Assembly: GCF_009176645.1 (NCBI RefSeq)
Contig: NZ_AP019007.1
Span: forward strand, 3,286,001 to 3,350,000
Source: Enterobacter oligotrophicus
Lineage (GTDB): Bacteria; Pseudomonadota; Gammaproteobacteria; Enterobacterales; Enterobacteriaceae
Direction: 5' to 3'
Length of the DNA: 64,000 bases
How positions within the stretch are numbered: position 1 is the first letter of the stretch; every line of letters starts with the position of its first letter. A model generated the notes under the pieces. That model searched no databases, was not told the DNA's origin, and saw only the letters and a program-made list of their open reading frames with translations. The position numbers were made by a program, and so were the translations under genes. Shown in pieces: positions 61,822-64,000 of the stretch.

Positions 61822-64000
61822 TTACATCTGGCAAATCTGGTTGGTGAGCATGGTTGTCAGGCCAACTTTCTGAGCTGATGGTGTGATTTGATACGTCACG
61901 GTACAGGCGCCATCGGCACCGCTACTCCAGACGACACGTAATTTTCCGCTCTCTCCGATCCCGCGCACATAGGCCTGGCCTGCCTGACCTACGGAGCCGA
62001 CAGACTGACCCTTTTCGTCGATGACATCGGCACCGAGTGGAATAAAGCTGTTATCTGAACGATGCAGATCGAGTAGCAGTGAGCGACCCTGATCGGTTTC
62101 GAAATCCACCCGCACGATCGCCCCGCTACGCGGTACAGTCACCGTACTGGTGCTTTTCACTTCAACGTCGGATTCCAGTTTGGAAATATCGATACCAACC
62201 GTATTCTCGCGGTATGCTGACAGATACGGCATGATGGCGTAGCCAGAGCTACCAATTACACCGTCGCCAACGCTTAACCTGGCACCTTTCGCGCCCGGAG
62301 CATTGACTAACGCCAGCGTATCGGTGTCGCCAATGCTGCCCGGCGACAGTGTGACACCGCCTGAATGCATCAACATTCCCCCGCTGTAGCTCAAGGAATA
62401 CTGCTGGCTGTTATCGTCGGAAGCCGAAGCAGAAATACTCATCGGTCCGTATGGACTGTTATAGCTGCCATAGCCGCCAACCTGGTTAAGATCGCCGCTA
62501 TCTGCGTGGCTGGTACTGGCGTTTACGCTATAGCTAAAGCGGTAATCATCGGTATTACCGTTTGCACTGGTGTTGAACGCAGTGCTTTTTTTGAAGTCCG
62601 AGTTCATGCTCATATTGACGCTTGAGAATCCGCCCGGATGCTTCTTATGGCCCAGCAGGTTTTCCAGCGGGATACTCAGGTTCAGATATACGCTGTCATC
62701 TTTTTCACCGTATTCGTCATAGCTGCGTTGCAGCGAGACGCTATAGCTCCCCAGCCAGAATGAGTTGTTATAACCCACTGAATATTGGGAGGTTGAGCTG
62801 GACTCGGTCCAGTAGTCCTGCCAGCTTCCGGTGACGTACAACGAGCCATACTCATTTTGACCATCGGAGATCGGTTGGCTGACGTTAAGCTGGACCTGAT
62901 TTTTCATACGCTGGAAATGGTTGTACACGTCTTCGCCGGTACGATCCGGGTTACGAGCACTATCGCGGTATTTGACGTCCTCCGCGAGTGAGGCAGCATC
63001 GTTCAGCGTCAGGTAATCTTCCGTTGAGAAACGATACGCCGCCACGTTAAACGAGGTATTCGTATTTTCAACGAGCTTACTCCAGGAAAGGCGATAGCTC
63101 TGACCAGTCAGATTACCTACGCCATCGACATCAGCATCGGAGTGCGTAATATCCAGCGCAAAGGCACCGAGCGGAGTATTCATGGCGATACCCGCCAGCC
63201 CGGAGAAATAGCCCGTGTCCATGTATTGCAGGCCGGTGTAACCTGTGAAGGTGTTATTCAGGCCATAATATCCAGTGGCGTAACCGAGGCGTGGCTTATC
63301 GCGCAGGCCATTGTCGTGGAGTTCACCCACGCCAATATCCCAGCGACTATAGCCTGGACGAAGCATCTGGCTGACGGATGAGTAAGGGACGGAGAAGGTA
63401 CGTATGCTCCCGTCTGATTCTTCAACCGTGACAACCAGATCGCTGCCGTAACCAGTGGTACTCAGATCGTTAATCTCGAAAGCACCCGGTGGAACCGTGC
63501 TTTCATAGATTTTATTTCCGCTCTGCGTAACTGTAACTTTGGCGTTACTCTTGGCCACGCCGCGAATAGTTGGTGCATAGGTTGAAATACCACCAGGCAG
63601 CATACGGTCGTCGTTATACATGCGCATGCCACGCAGGCTTAACGAGTTGAAGGTATCGCCTCGGGTAAAGGAGTCACCTATCAGTAACTGCGCACGCAGC
63701 GGGGTAATGTCACGCTGAAGATAAATATCCTGGCTTGAGTAATCGGAACCGCTCTCCTGATCCCAGTTGAGTGTGCCGCGTGAACGCAACCGCCATGGCC
63801 CCATATTGAAACCATATTTTAGCCCAGCGTATGCCGTATCGCGTGCGCCATCCGTACTGTCTGAATGCCAGGCATTAAGATCGTAGGACAGTATACCGGC
63901 CGTAATTCCGTCTTCCCAAAGCGAAGGATCAACATAGCCATAAGGACGGCGTTCTACATAAATTTGTGGAACGGAGAGGCTTAATTCCTGCGTACCGGTA
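61822..64000 (-). CDS. Fimbrial outer-membrane usher, N-terminus outside window
   Basis: The usher is the outer-membrane pore that accepts chaperone-subunit complexes and threads the fimbria. About 725 C-terminal residues lie in the window; the frame stays open to base 64000, so the N-terminal targeting domain is missing. Family marks are YGYVDPSLWEDGITAGILSYDLNAW, LLIGDSFTRGDTFNSLSLRGM, the plug-region PTIRGVAKSNAKVTVTQSGNKIYESTVPPGAFEINDL (in pieces), and the C-terminal domain with the Cys pair ACTVTY / NQICQM. An internal Met near 63804 is not the start. Confidence 0.93.
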   Translation of the reverse strand, partial: TGTQELSLSVPQIYVERRPYGYVDPSLWEDGITAGILSYDLNAWHSDSTDGARDTAYAGLKYGFNMGPWRLRSRGTLNWDQESGSDYSSQDIYLQRDITPLRAQLLIGDSFTRGDTFNSLSLRGMRMYNDDRMLPGGISTYAPTIRGVAKSNAKVTVTQSGNKIYESTVPPGAFEINDLSTTGYGSDLVVTVEESDGSIRTFSVPYSSVSQMLRPGYSRWDIGVGELHDNGLRDKPRLGYATGYYGLNNTFTGYTGLQYMDTGYFSGLAGIAMNTPLGAFALDITHSDADVDGVGNLTGQSYRLSWSKLVENTNTSFNVAAYRFSTEDYLTLNDAASLAEDVKYRDSARNPDRTGEDVYNHFQRMKNQVQLNVSQPISDGQNEYGSLYVTGSWQDYWTESSSTSQYSVGYNNSFWLGSYSVSLQRSYDEYGEKDDSVYLNLSIPLENLLGHKKHPGGFSSVNMSMNSDFKKSTAFNTSANGNTDDYRFSYSVNASTSHADSGDLNQVGGYGSYNSPYGPMSISASASDDNSQQYSLSYSGGMLMHSGGVTLSPGSIGDTDTLALVNAPGAKGARLSVGDGVIGSSGYAIMPYLSAYRENTVGIDISKLESDVEVKSTSTVTVPRSGAIVRVDFETDQGRSLLLDLHRSDNSFIPLGADVIDEKGQSVGSVGQAGQAYVRGIGESGKLRVVWSSGADGACTVTYQITPSAQKVGLTTMLTNQICQM

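Noticed and set aside
63804..63804. Internal ATG as start of a short usher
   Set aside because: The reading frame continues upstream to the window edge with clear usher sequence, so the gene is cut by the window and not truncated.

Overview
The window is chromosomal DNA of a gamma-proteobacterium of the family Enterobacteriaceae. Gene order and protein lengths follow the E. coli ftsL-to-yadE segment almost gene for gene. The 187-residue AmpD, the chromosomal TraT and the ERIC and REP repeats suggest Enterobacter or a close relative (Lelliottia, Leclercia). The genus is an inference; the family is secure.

Layout. (1) 1-16373: most of the division and cell wall (dcw) cluster, ftsL (5' end cut off)-ftsI-murE-murF-mraY-murD-ftsW-murG-murC-ddlB-ftsQ-ftsA-ftsZ, then lpxC, all on the plus strand with many 1-14 nt overlaps. 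It makes lipid-linked peptidoglycan precursor, flips and polymerises it at the septum, and builds the Z ring. (2) 16640-23244: secM-secA, mutT, the reverse-strand trio coaE-zapD-yacG, and guaC. (3) 23278-28868: hofC-hofB-ppdD (a partial type IV pilus set) and nadC on the minus strand, ampD-ampE on the plus strand. (4) 28887-31369: an accessory pair, a GPH-family sugar symporter and a family 43 glycosidase, with an ERIC element at the symporter 3' end. (5) 31535-40512: aroP, then pdhR-aceE-aceF-lpd, the pyruvate dehydrogenase complex and its repressor. (6) 40710-43777: a chromosomal traT lipoprotein gene and a yacH-DUF2950 pair, two of which (traT and the DUF2950 gene) are extra relative to my recollection of E. 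coli. (7) 44202-58893: acnB, yacL, speD-speE, yacC, cueO, gcd, hpt, can, yadG-yadH, yadI and yadE. (8) 58895-64000: the distal part of a chaperone-usher fimbrial operon on the minus strand (usher, three pilin-like subunits, tip adhesin), running off the right edge.

Most of the window is ordinary core genome. The accessory interest lies in regions 4, 6 and 8. Regulatory sites that can be read directly include the PdhR operator before pdhR, a 21-bp RNA hairpin before aceE, a CueR-type promoter with 19-bp spacer before cueO, a CRP site between gcd and hpt, and the SecM arrest peptide upstream of secA. I see no CRISPR array, insertion sequence, tRNA or rRNA gene, prophage or defence system.
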